In this document: piece after piece, positions 33,811 to 42,277 of the stretch | Position numbering within the stretch: the stretch's first letter is position 1 | Layout: the number at the start of each line of letters is the position of its first letter | From: Streptomyces antioxidans | Lineage (GTDB): Bacteria; Actinomycetota; Actinomycetes; Streptomycetales; Streptomycetaceae | DNA: 55,870 nt | NCBI RefSeq assembly: GCF_000968685.2 | Contig: NZ_LAKD02000064.1 | Coordinates: 1-55,870, forward strand | Direction of reading: 5' to 3' | The notes under the pieces: model-generated | Seen by the model: only the letters and a program-made list of their open reading frames with translations | What the model was told of the DNA's origin: nothing | Databases searched by the model: none | Program-made: the position numbers and the translations under genes

Positions 33811-34265
33811 CGTGTCTCCCCCTGGCTCCTCGGGGGCATCGTAGGCCGCGGCCGCGGCGTGCGGATCGGGAACGGGCGGAACCCAAGGGCCACGGCCCCG
33901 TCCTCGGACGCGGCCAGCCGCGCGCCCGGCCGCTCCGGCAGATCGCAGTCGTACGCGGTGGCAAGCCCGAACCCCGCCGTGAGCCGCCCCGCCACATCCC
34001 CGATCAGCGCCTGAAACTCCTCGCGGATCTCCCCGTACTCCCGCCCGGCCCGCTGGTGTGGCACGGGCTCCCCGGCCACGGACCAGCCGCTGAGCGAGAG
34101 CGACCTGGGGCAGGGCGGCGGGACCGGCGCGACGGCGCCGGGACCAGCCGGACCGTCTCGGCCAGCTCATCGCGCGGCTCCGTCGGCAGGACGAGACCGG
34201 CGACGCCGGGGTCCGTCGCGCACACCGCGGTGGGGCGGTCCGCGCGTGTCGCTGGGGCAAGTCAT
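33807..34265 (-). pseudogene. Frame-disrupted hypothetical gene between alpha-mannosidase and ROK regulator
   Basis: Two adjoining minus-strand stretches show strong coding character but lie in different frames. The 5' stretch reads DRPTAVCATDPGVAGLVLPT then EPRDELAETVRLVPAP. The 3' stretch reads GWSVAGEPVPHQRAGREYGE then IREEFQALIGDVAGRLTAGF and ends with FRPFPIRTPRPRP at 33807, overlapping the ROK start. They could be one gene of about 145 codons with a frameshift near 34110, or a sequencing error. I do not recognise the family. The stretch fills the 33811-34281 gap. Confidence 0.5.
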
Positions 34266-34281
34266 CGCGAATCCGGTCCTC

Positions 34282-37200
34282 TCAGGCGCGTGGCAGCCGC
34301 AGGGTCACCATCTGGAACGGCCGCAGTGTGAGCGCCACGCCGGCGTCGGCCGGGGTCGGCCGTTCGGCGCCGGGGAGCGGACGTTCCAGCAGGTCCGTGA
34401 GTGCGGCCCGGTCGGCGGCGAAGCCGTCGACGCGGATGGTGGCGCGGGCGCGGGCGCCGTTCGCCTCGTAGAGGCGGACCACCAGGTCGCCGCTGCGGTC
34501 GTCGGCGAGCTTGACCGCGCTCACCACCACGGCGTCGTTGTCGACCCCGACCAGGGGCGCCACCTCGGCGGCTGCGCCCGTGACACGGCGCTCCGGCAGG
34601 TTGGCGCGGTAGCCCTCGCGTACCGCGTCGCCGACCGTGGCGCCCGGGACCAGCGCGTGGTGGAAGCGGTGTACACCCTGGTCCGTCTCCGGATCCGGGT
34701 AGCGGGGCGCGCGCAGCAGCGACGCCCGTACGGTGGTGGTGGTCCCCGCGTCGGCGCGGGTCCGTACCGCGCGGGTCACATCGTGGCCGTATGTGGCGTC
34801 GTTGACGATCGCCACGCCCCAGCCCGGCTCGTCGACGTGCACGAAGCGGTGGTTGCAGGCCTCGAACTTCGCCCACTCCCAGCTGGTGTTCTGGTGGGTG
34901 GGCCGGTAGACGTGCCCGTACTGCGTCTCCGAGGCGTACCGGTCGGCCTTCACGTCCAGCGGGAAGGCGAGCTTCAGGAAGCGCTCGGTCTCGTGCCAGT
35001 CGACCTCGGTGTCGATGTCGAGCCGCTTGGCGTCCTTCGGCACGGACAGGAGCTGGCTGACGCGGGAGCCGCCGAAGGTGCGCACGATGCGCACCGAGGT
35101 GCCCTCGACGTCCAGGGCGGCCACCTCGGTGAGGTCGCTGCTGGTGTTGCGGTAGAAGGCGTCGACGTCCCAGGCGTCCCACTGGTTGGGGAAGTCGGGG
35201 TGCAGCTGGAGCAGGTTGGCCGCCTGTCCGGGGGCGATCGCCTCCCGGTCGGCGGCGCGGTCGTACGCGGAGACGACCAGACCGCGGGCGTCGATCTCGA
35301 CGCGCAGCAGGCCGTTGTCGAGTACATAGCCGCCGCCGTCGCGCGGGGCCGGGTCGACGCCGCCCTCGTCGGCCGCGGCCGACGCGCCGCCGGCCGGGAC
35401 ACCGCGCCGGGTGTGCGGCGCCGAGTTGAAGACCAGCTCCCTGGTGCCGCCCGCACCGGCCAGCGCGCGCTGCGCACCCCCGATGATGCCCTCCAACTCC
35501 TCCGCCACCCGCGCGTACGTCGCCCGCGCCTCCCGGTGCACCCAGGCGATCGACGAGCCCGGCAGGATGTCGTGGAACTGGTGCAGCAGCACCGTCTTCC
35601 AGATCCGGTCGAGCTCTTCGTACGGATACGGGGCCCCCGCCCGTACCGCCGCCGTGGCCGCCCACAGCTCGGCCTCCGTCAGCAGGGACTCGCTGCGCCG
35701 GTTGCCGCGCTTGGTCTGCGCCTGGCTGGTGAGGGTGGCGCGGTGCAGCTCCAGGTAGAGCTCGCCGACCCACACCGGCGGGTCGGGGTATTCGGCCTCG
35801 GCCCTCTCGAAGAAGGCGGTGGGAGATTCCCACCGGACCGTCGGCGCGCCCTCCAGGCTGCGCAGCCGCGCCGCCTTCGCGACCATCTCGCGCGTGGTGC
35901 CCCCGCCGCCGTCGCCGTAGCCGACCGGGGCGAGGGACCGCCTGGCGACCCCCTTCTCCTTGAAGTTGCGCGCGGCGTGCGCGAGTTGGGCGCCGGTCAG
36001 CTCGCAGTTGTAGGAGTCCACCGGCGGGAAGTGGGTGAAGATCCGGGTGCCGTCGATGCCCTCCCAGTCGAAGGTGTGGTGGGGGAAGGAGTTGGTGGTG
36101 CTCCAGGAGATCTTCTGGGTGAGCAGGCGGTGGGATCCGGCGGCCTTGATGATCTGCGGCAGACCGGCCGCGAAGCCGAAGGTGTCGGGGAGCCAGGCCT
36201 CGTCGTTCTCGATGCCGAACTCGTCGAGGAAGAAGCGCTTGCCGTGGACGAACTGCCGGGCCATCGCCTCGGAGCCGGGCATGTTGGTGTCGGATTCGAC
36301 CCACATGCCCCCCGCCGGTACGAAGCGGCCCGCCGCGACCGCCTCCTTGACCTTGGCGTAGACCTCGGGGCGGTGCTCCTTGATCCAGGCGAACTGCTGG
36401 GCCTGCGACATGGCGAAGACGAAGTCCGGCTCGTCCTCGATGAGCTTGGTCATGTTCGAGGTGGTACGGGCGACCTTGCGGACCGTCTCGCGCAGTGGCC
36501 ACAGCCAGGCGGAGTCGATGTGCGCGTGGCCGACGGCGCTGATGCGGTGCGCCGCGGGGCTGGCGGGCGCGGCCAGCACCTCGGCGAGCGCCTCCCGCGC
36601 GGCCCGGGCGGTGCCGTTCACGTCCTGAGTGTCGATGGCGTCCAGCGCGCGGCCGACGGCGCGCAGGAGCTCCCAGCGGCGGGCGCCGTCGACGGGCAGC
36701 TCGGCCATCAGCTCGCCGACCACCTCCAGGTCCATGACCAGGTTCCACACCGTCTCGTCGAAGACGGCCAGCGCCATGTCGCCGAGGACGTACTGGGGCG
36801 CGTCGCCCGCGGTCGACTTGTCGCCGAGCCGGGTCGGCTGGAAGGGCACGCCGCCCGCCTCGAGGTCGGGGTTGGAGGCGGCCTCGACGCGCCAGTGGAT
36901 CCGCTCGCCGCCGACGGCCGGGGCGCCGACGCGGACGTGGGTGTTGCGCGGGTGGAGGCCCTTGACCGGGGTGCCGTCGGGCTCGTAGACAAGGCCCTCG
37001 CACTGGAAGCCGGGGGCACGCGGGGTGAAGCCGAGGTCGAGCACGGCCTCGACCGTCCTTCCGGCCCACTCGGGCGGCACCTCACCGGTCACCTTGAACC
37101 AGCTGGTCCCCCAGGGCGCGCCCCAGGGGGTGCCGGGGGCGATCGGGCGGGTCGGTGCCGCCAGCCCCTCGGCCACCGGGACGGGCTCGTCCGCGGTGGA

Positions 37201-37308
37201 CCAGATCTCCACGGTCAGGGGTGTGGTGGCGGGGTGGACGGCGGGCCGGACGCGTTCGTTGAGGACGCGCTCCAGGCGGGCTTCGACCAACTTCCGGTCG
37301 TCGTGCAT
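34282..37308 (-). CDS. Alpha-mannosidase, GH38
   Basis: Cytoplasmic retaining alpha-mannosidase of 1008 aa; no signal peptide is seen. The GH38 zinc site HAHIDSAWLWP lies at residues 261-271 and the nucleophile Asp is near 375 in EAWLPDTFGFAAGLPQI. Further family features are the HTFDWEGIDGTRIFTHFPP segment, LHQFHDILPGSSI and the C-terminal beta domains. The start ATG 37308 is the first codon of homology. It follows the Gfo/Idh gene after about 60 bp and probably shares its transcript. With the ROK regulator nearby, it suggests use of mannose-containing oligosaccharides, possibly including those released by Endo H-like enzymes. Confidence 0.94.
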   Translation of the reverse strand: MHDDRKLVEARLERVLNERVRPAVHPATTPLTVEIWSTADEPVPVAEGLAAPTRPIAPGTPWGAPWGTSWFKVTGEVPPEWAGRTVEAVLDLGFTPRAPGFQCEGLVYEPDGTPVKGLHPRNTHVRVGAPAVGGERIHWRVEAASNPDLEAGGVPFQPTRLGDKSTAGDAPQYVLGDMALAVFDETVWNLVMDLEVVGELMAELPVDGARRWELLRAVGRALDAIDTQDVNGTARAAREALAEVLAAPASPAAHRISAVGHAHIDSAWLWPLRETVRKVARTTSNMTKLIEDEPDFVFAMSQAQQFAWIKEHRPEVYAKVKEAVAAGRFVPAGGMWVESDTNMPGSEAMARQFVHGKRFFLDEFGIENDEAWLPDTFGFAAGLPQIIKAAGSHRLLTQKISWSTTNSFPHHTFDWEGIDGTRIFTHFPPVDSYNCELTGAQLAHAARNFKEKGVARRSLAPVGYGDGGGGTTREMVAKAARLRSLEGAPTVRWESPTAFFERAEAEYPDPPVWVGELYLELHRATLTSQAQTKRGNRRSESLLTEAELWAATAAVRAGAPYPYEELDRIWKTVLLHQFHDILPGSSIAWVHREARATYARVAEELEGIIGGAQRALAGAGGTRELVFNSAPHTRRGVPAGGASAAADEGGVDPAPRDGGGYVLDNGLLRVEIDARGLVVSAYDRAADREAIAPGQAANLLQLHPDFPNQWDAWDVDAFYRNTSSDLTEVAALDVEGTSVRIVRTFGGSRVSQLLSVPKDAKRLDIDTEVDWHETERFLKLAFPLDVKADRYASETQYGHVYRPTHQNTSWEWAKFEACNHRFVHVDEPGWGVAIVNDATYGHDVTRAVRTRADAGTTTTVRASLLRAPRYPDPETDQGVHRFHHALVPGATVGDAVREGYRANLPERRVTGAAAEVAPLVGVDNDAVVVSAVKLADDRSGDLVVRLYEANGARARATIRVDGFAADRAALTDLLERPLPGAERPTPADAGVALTLRPFQMVTLRLPRA

Positions 37309-37369
37309 CCAGGGCCTGTCTTTCGGGTCGTGTCGCCTTCGGGTCGTGTCGGCGCGTACGGGGTGTAGG

Positions 37370-38458
37370 TCAGCGGGTGACCGGGGCGGGCCGCTCGCAG
37401 CTGCTGGTGACCGGCAGGGCCCGGCCCTGCTCCGCCGCGTCCATGAGCGTCAGCATGACGTCCAGGACGTGGGCGGCGAGTTCGGCGGACGCGCGGTGCG
37501 GGCGCCCCGCCGACAGGGCCTCTGACAGGTCGGCGAGGGCCGCGCCGCGCCCCGCGTCCGGGTAGCCGGCCGAGACCGGCAGCGTCTCCCAGCCGTCGCC
37601 GCGGTTCAGCTCGACGGCGCCGTCGAAGGTGTTCGGGTCGGGTACGGACAGCGAGGCCACGGTGCCGTGCACCTCGATGCGCGGCAGGCGCGCGGCGCGG
37701 ATGTCGAAGCTCATGATGAGCGTGGACAGGGCGCCTTCGGCGTGCTCCAGGGTGCCGGTGATGTGGGTGTCCACCTCCACCGGGAAGCTGTGCCCGGCGC
37801 GCGGGCCGCTGCCGATGGTGCGCTCGGCGCGCGAGCGTGAGGACGCGCCGGTCACCCGGACCACCGGGCCCAGCAGGTGCACCAGGGCGGAGAGGTAGTA
37901 CGGGCCCATGTCCAGCAGCGGGCCGCCTCCGGGCCGGTAGTAGAACTCCGGGTCCGGGTGCCACGTCTCGTGTCCGGCGCCGGTCATGAAGGCCGTGGCG
38001 GCGACCGGTCGGCCGATCAGGCCGTCGTCGACCGCCTTGCGCGCGGTCTGGGTGCCGGTACCGAGGACGGTGTCGGGCGCGCAGCCGACCCGTAGGCCCC
38101 TCTCACGGGCGGCGGCGAGCACGGCGTCGGCTTCCTCGCGGCTCGCGGCCAGGGGCTTCTCGCCGTAGACGTGCTTGCCCGCGCGCAGCGCCTGGAGCGC
38201 GACGTCGGCGTGGGCGGCCGGGACGGTGAGGTTGAGGACGGCGTCCACGTCCTCGCGCGCCACCAGGTCGGCCACGGAGTCCGCCACGGCGATGCGGCCC
38301 CCGTGGCGCGCGGCGACGGCCTCGGCGCGGCCGCGGTCGAGGTCGGTGACGGCGGTGAGCTCCACCGAGGCCAGCGTGGTCAGGGTGGCGAGGTAGGCGC
38401 CGCTGATCTTTCCCGCGCCCACGATGCCCACCCGCAGCGGTTTCAGCGGCTCGCCCAC
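37370..38458 (-). CDS. Gfo/Idh/MocA family NAD(P)-dependent oxidoreductase
   Basis: A 362-aa dehydrogenase acting on a sugar or sugar derivative. The Rossmann motif VGIVGAGKISGAYLATL is at the N-terminus. The family segment EKPLAASREEADAVLAAAR contains the conserved Lys (EKP), and the C-terminal domain has the FYYRPGGGPLLDMGPYYLSAL motif. The start is GTG 38458 with GGGAGGGGG upstream. It begins the operon that continues into alpha-mannosidase. A good promoter is found about 270 nt upstream. The substrate is not predictable from sequence. Confidence 0.92.
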   Translation of the reverse strand: MGEPLKPLRVGIVGAGKISGAYLATLTTLASVELTAVTDLDRGRAEAVAARHGGRIAVADSVADLVAREDVDAVLNLTVPAAHADVALQALRAGKHVYGEKPLAASREEADAVLAAARERGLRVGCAPDTVLGTGTQTARKAVDDGLIGRPVAATAFMTGAGHETWHPDPEFYYRPGGGPLLDMGPYYLSALVHLLGPVVRVTGASSRSRAERTIGSGPRAGHSFPVEVDTHITGTLEHAEGALSTLIMSFDIRAARLPRIEVHGTVASLSVPDPNTFDGAVELNRGDGWETLPVSAGYPDAGRGAALADLSEALSAGRPHRASAELAAHVLDVMLTLMDAAEQGRALPVTSSCERPAPVTR

Positions 38459-38724
38459 AGCGGCCCCCTCCCGGTCAGCGTCCGGACCTCCGGCACGTCG
38501 AAGCCGTCGGGCCCGGCGACCATGGGGTGGTCGGCGGGAGGTCTCGACGGTGAAGCCGTGATCCTTGAGGGCGCCCGCCGGGTGTCGGTGGTCAAGGTGG
38601 ATGCACGCTCCCCTTCGTCACCGCGTGGCAGGACGCGGCTTTCGGGATGGTCTGGACCGCGCCCGGCGGGTCTGGCAGGAGAGGGGACGCGCCGCCGATC
38701 GGCGGCGCCGGTCGCGAGGTTGCG

Positions 38725-38754
38725 AACGTATGAACCACCTCGGCTCTTTGTCAA
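38725..38754 (-). promoter_or_regulatory. Promoter for Gfo/Idh-alpha-mannosidase operon
   Basis: Minus strand: perfect -35 TTGACA (38754-38749), 18-bp spacer, -10 TACGTT (38730-38725). The resulting leader to GTG 38458 is about 260 nt. It contains coding-like stretches in shifted frames (DHGFTVETSR, then VAGPDGFDVPEV), possibly the debris of a lost first gene. Confidence 0.6.
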
Positions 38755-39002
38755 TACGCTGTACTAACCTGCCGCCTTCGGCGGGACGTAAGGGGCCGGG
38801 CCGTCGGCTCAACTCCCCCGTGTGCCCGGTGAATACGGCCCGCCGACCGCATTGATGTAAGTCAATCGGATGGACTTTGTCATCGGAGGCGTCCCGAGAG
38901 GCTGGCGCACCGACGCCAATGCCAAGTCCGGCTTCGGCCCCCACCGTGCCGATCCCTCCGAGGCTCTGACCGAACCGCGCGGCGTCAGCGATCGCCGTGG
39001 CG
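38755..39002. other. Intergenic segment with small inverted repeats
   Basis: No gene is seen. It holds a short hairpin CCGCC-TTC-GGCGG near 38771-38783 and the inverted repeat ATTGA-N6-TCAAT at 38851-38866, which has the spacing of a dyad operator. With the leader at 38459-38724, this accounts for the gap upstream of the Gfo/Idh gene. Confidence 0.4.
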
Positions 39003-40298
39003 TCAGCCTCCGTGGGCCGCGTCCTCCTGGTCCGGGATGACGCTGCCATCCTGTCGCCGCACCGGGCCCAGTGTGCCGTCGGGGTTGGTGTAGCCGGTGG
39101 TGGAGCAGGGGTAGGGGGCTTCCTTGCGCGGCAGGGGCTCGATGAACATGGGGTTGACCAGCCAGGTGCCGTCCGCGTTGTCGTAGGCCCGGCACATGAT
39201 CTCGTTCTTGTTCCGGTTGAGGACCAGGCCCGCGCCGGTGGCGTCGCCGACCATCGTCACATCGGTGTCGGCATCGCCCGCGCCGATCACCAGGCGCTTC
39301 TCAGGAGGCTGCCGCTTCCAGGCAGCGGGTCCCTTGACGCCGAACGCCTTCTCGTTGAGCCAGCATCGCTTGCCCTCGATGTACGGCATGACCGTGCCCT
39401 TGCTGTCGGGTTCACCACCGCACCCCTCCTGGGTGTAGGTGATCCGCCCCCGGCGGTCGAGCAGGTTGCGGATGGCGAGGGTGTGTTCGCGGTCGACGCC
39501 GACACCACCCGCCCAGGCGTTGGTGACCGGAGTGCTTCCGGCGGAATCCACCCACACCTCGAAGCCCGCCTTCTTCAGCACCCGGATCAGATCCTTGATC
39601 TGCGGGTTGTAGCGGGCGTAGGCGTGCAGGGTGTGGCTGCCGACCCGCTGCGTGGCGCCGATGGGCGCGGCCAGCGCCTCGGCCCGGGACTTCCGCGCGT
39701 AGGAGGTGACCTCGGCCTCGGTGTGACCCGCGAACAGCTGGGGCACCCAGGCGTATTGGGGAAGGGTGCGGCGGCTGTTCCACTTCCCCGCGAACGCCTT
39801 GTGCCCGTTCATCAGGGTGGCCTCACTGCGGACGGAGAAGATCTCGTCCGTACAGGCGGTGTTGGCGGACGTCGGCAGTGGCGCGCCGACGGGCACATCG
39901 GTGCCGCATGCCTCGGTCAGCGTCCACTCGGCTTCCTCGGTCAGCCAGGGGCTGGTGTCGGACCAGCGTGCCGGTCGCAGGATCTTGTCGTGCTTGAGGG
40001 CCCAGGCGATGGCGAGGTCGGTGATGTCGTTCTTGCTGACGGTGTTGTCCCAGTCGAAGGCGGCGACGGGCCGCTTGTCGTGACCGACCCGCGGATTGCC
40101 GCAGGTTCCGTACTTGTCGATCACCCGCTGAAGCCGCTCCCTGTTGTCGCCGTACCACGCGAGCGAGGAGGAGAGGCGGGGGCAGTGCGCACGTGCGGCG
40201 GCGGTCTCCGCCGCGTACGTCGTGCCCGCTGGAACCAAGGACGTCAGTACGGCGGCCGATGCCAGCCCGAGGACGGCACCCAGGGAAGCAGTGCGCAT
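39003..40298 (-). CDS. Secreted HAD-superfamily phosphatase
   Basis: A 431-aa exported protein of the haloacid dehalogenase superfamily. A signal peptide (about 1-29) follows ATG 40298, which has AAGGAGA upstream. The HAD motif I nucleophile is in VAAFDWDNTVSKNDITDLA (DxDxT). Motif II may lie around VWVDSAGSTPVTNAWAGG and motif IV in IGAGDADTDVTMVGDA. Several Cys residues (GTCGNPRV, EGCGGEP, KRCWLNE) suggest extracellular disulphides. The likely role is release of phosphate from organic phosphates outside the cell; the true substrate is unknown. It is monocistronic. The 257 bp upstream hold only short GAGGACGGT-type repeats. Confidence 0.85.
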   Translation of the reverse strand: MRTASLGAVLGLASAAVLTSLVPAGTTYAAETAAARAHCPRLSSSLAWYGDNRERLQRVIDKYGTCGNPRVGHDKRPVAAFDWDNTVSKNDITDLAIAWALKHDKILRPARWSDTSPWLTEEAEWTLTEACGTDVPVGAPLPTSANTACTDEIFSVRSEATLMNGHKAFAGKWNSRRTLPQYAWVPQLFAGHTEAEVTSYARKSRAEALAAPIGATQRVGSHTLHAYARYNPQIKDLIRVLKKAGFEVWVDSAGSTPVTNAWAGGVGVDREHTLAIRNLLDRRGRITYTQEGCGGEPDSKGTVMPYIEGKRCWLNEKAFGVKGPAAWKRQPPEKRLVIGAGDADTDVTMVGDATGAGLVLNRNKNEIMCRAYDNADGTWLVNPMFIEPLPRKEAPYPCSTTGYTNPDGTLGPVRRQDGSVIPDQEDAAHGG

Positions 40299-40555
40299 GC
40301 GGTGGCTCTCCTTCGCGTTGAGGACGGTGAGGACGGTGAGGGCGACACGTTCGTGCGGCCGACGGCAGGACGTCTCGTACCGTACGCGCAACGATCACCC
40401 AGGTACACCTCTGAGCAGTGAGACACTGGTCGTCAGACGACCGGCATCCCCCGGCCCCGCCCACCAGCACCGTGGCCGGTGCCCAGCCCGGCGCGGGAGA
40501 CGGAGGGCGAACTGTCCGCCGGCCGCTCCGGTTTTGCCAGGTGACACCGGCTGGC

Positions 40556-41275
40556 TCAGCCTCCGGCGGTCGAATCCGCCAGGTCCAGGGCGATGTCGGT
40601 GATCATGTCCGCCTGGCCGCCGACCAGGCGGCGCCGGCCGACCTCGACCAGGATGTCGCGGGTGGGCACCCCATAGCGCTTGGCCGCGCTCTCCGCGTGC
40701 CGCAGGAAGCTGGAGTACACCCCGGTGTACCCGAGGGTCAGGGTTTCCCGGTCCACGCGCACCGGCCGGTCCTGGAGCGGGCGGACGACATCGTCCGCGG
40801 CGTCCATCAGCGGGAACAGCTCACAGCCGTGCCGCCAGCCCAGGTCGGCGACGGCGATGAACGCCTCCAGCGGGCAGTTGCCCGCGCCGGCGCCCTGGCC
40901 CGCCAGCGAGGCGTCCACCCGGAGCGCGCCGCTCTCCACCGCGACCACGCTGTTGGAGACGCCCAGGCCGAGGTTGTGGTGGGCGTGGATGCCCATCTCG
41001 GTCGCGGGATCCAGCACGTCCCGGTACGCGCGGAAGCGGGCCCGGACGTCGTCCATGGTCAGCCGGCCGCCCGAGTCGGTGACGTATACGCAGTGGGCAC
41101 CGTACGACTCCATCAGCCGTGCCTGGCGGGCCAGTTCGGCGGGCCCGGCCATATGGGACATCATCAGGAAGCCCGCCACGTCCATGCCGAGCTCGCGCGC
41201 GGCGCCGATGTGCTGTGCGGAGATGTCGGCTTCGGTGCAGTGGGTGGCGATACGAACGGAGCTGACCCCGGACGG
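40556..41275 (-). pseudogene. 5'-truncated 4-hydroxy-2-oxovalerate aldolase gene
   Basis: The minus strand encodes residues equivalent to about 95-340 of a 4-hydroxy-2-oxovalerate aldolase (BphI/MhpE/HsaF type). It starts with VRIATHCTEADISAQHIG and continues with GMDVAGFLMMSHMAGP, VYVTDSGGRLTMDDV, MGIHAHHNLGLGVSNSV and ASLAGQGAGAGNCPLEAF. Catalytic and metal-binding residues in the remaining part look intact (HAHHN). The first third of the barrel, with the initial metal-binding RDG segment, is missing. The frame continues upstream into sequence belonging to another gene on the plus strand, so no proper start exists. It ends TAGG at 40556. Confidence 0.88.
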
Positions 41276-41426
41276 CACGGTCGTTGGCGCGCTGTCCGTG
41301 TCGGGGCTCGCCGGACGCATCAACCTCTCACGGCTGGACGCGGCCGTGCGCACCACCGCACTGGCCATCAACCGCGATCTCGCCGAGGCCGGGCTGGTCG
41401 TGCGACCGGTCCTGCGCCACCCGTGA
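41262..41426 (+). pseudogene. 3' fragment of an IclR-type regulator gene
   Basis: About 50 plus-strand codons encode the end of an IclR-like ligand-binding domain: DGTVVGALSVSGLAGRI, then NLSRLDAAVRTTALAINRDL and a short tail ending RPVLRHP. The DNA-binding part and most of the effector domain are absent. The fragment abuts the truncated aldolase gene on the opposite strand, so both genes lost their 5' halves. Confidence 0.6.
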
Positions 41427-41481
41427 CCCCGGGCCGCGCGCCCGCACCTCGGACGGACTACCCGAACAACACTCCCTTGAG

Positions 41482-41500
41482 TTAGGTTAGGCATGCCTAA
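41482..41500. promoter_or_regulatory. Iron box 1 (DmdR/IdeR operator)
   Basis: TTAGGTTAGGCATGCCTAA, a 19-bp iron box matching the actinobacterial DmdR/IdeR consensus TTAGGTTAGGCTAACCTAA at most positions. It lies 43 bp before the DUF2470 gene and should repress it when iron is plentiful. Confidence 0.92.
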
Positions 41501-41543
41501 GTAGCCCTCCTCGTGTCTCCCCTATCGCGCCTGGAGCACCCGA

Positions 41544-42248
41544 ATGCGTTTCTTCACCGCCCGTGCCACCACGCCGACCGCCGCCGAGCGCGTCCGGTCG
41601 ATCCTGGCCGCCGCCCATTCGATGACAGTGGTGTGCGACGGGATGCACACCGAACTGCGTCGTCTCGACGGCACGGGGACGATGGGCCACTTCCACCTGC
41701 ACGCGCCGTCCGAGGACACCGGCGCCCAGAACGCGATGCGGGTCCCGGTCCGCCTGGAGTTCACCGACATCGCCCCGACCCCCGTACGCGACCGGTTGCG
41801 GGCCCGCGTCACATTGACCGGGCTGCTGGCCGCGCCCTACGACGAGGAGGCCACGGAGAGCGTCTGCATGGCGTTCGGCCAGGCGGTCCTCGAAGATGCC
41901 CAGGGTCGTGCCTATGTCACCATGCACGCCCTGGGGGCAGCCCAGCCCGATCCGATCGCGACGAGCGAGGCGAGCATGCTGACCCACCTCGTCGACGACC
42001 ACAGCGAGCTCATTCCCCTGCTGCTGCGCCTCGTCCGCCCCCAGCCGGACAGCGGCCTGCAGCGTGCCCTTCCGGTGGCGATGGACCGCCATGGCGTGAC
42101 CCTGCGGCTCGAATACCGGCACACCCACCGCGACGTCCGGCTGCCGTTCAAGACGGCCGTGACCGACATCGACCAGGCCGGGCCCCAGATCCAGGCCCTC
42201 CTGTCCACGGCGCGCCGCCTCTCCCGCGCGGGCCACCTGCTGCCCTGA
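41544..42248 (+). CDS. DUF2470 / HugZ-like protein, iron regulated
   Basis: A 234-aa protein with a DUF2470-type C-terminal region: SEASMLTHLVDDHSELIPLL, and HGVTLRLEYRHTHRDVRLPF, as found in HugZ-like heme-degrading and flavin-reductase-like split-barrel proteins. The N-terminal half (AERVRSILAAAHSMTVVCDG, VPVRLEFTDIAP) fits a split barrel. Iron-box control and position directly upstream of two FecCD permeases suggest a role in intracellular iron or siderophore handling. ATG 41544 has GGAG upstream. The catalytic function is not established for this type in Streptomyces. Confidence 0.82.
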   Translation: MRFFTARATTPTAAERVRSILAAAHSMTVVCDGMHTELRRLDGTGTMGHFHLHAPSEDTGAQNAMRVPVRLEFTDIAPTPVRDRLRARVTLTGLLAAPYDEEATESVCMAFGQAVLEDAQGRAYVTMHALGAAQPDPIATSEASMLTHLVDDHSELIPLLLRLVRPQPDSGLQRALPVAMDRHGVTLRLEYRHTHRDVRLPFKTAVTDIDQAGPQIQALLSTARRLSRAGHLLP

Positions 42249-42277
42249 CGCCAACACCAACTGAGCCCCACGAGCAC

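Noticed and set aside
34246..37368. A 1040-codon open frame antisense to the alpha-mannosidase
   Set aside because: Same GC-bias artefact; the GH38 motifs are all on the minus strand.
38851..38866. ATTGA-N6-TCAAT dyad as a CRP-type site
   Set aside because: Spacing fits, but half-sites are incomplete and no target promoter is evident.
40314..40345. GAGGACGGT-type short tandem repeat upstream of the HAD phosphatase
   Set aside because: Only two to three imperfect units, with no dyad or promoter signal; not worth a separate feature.
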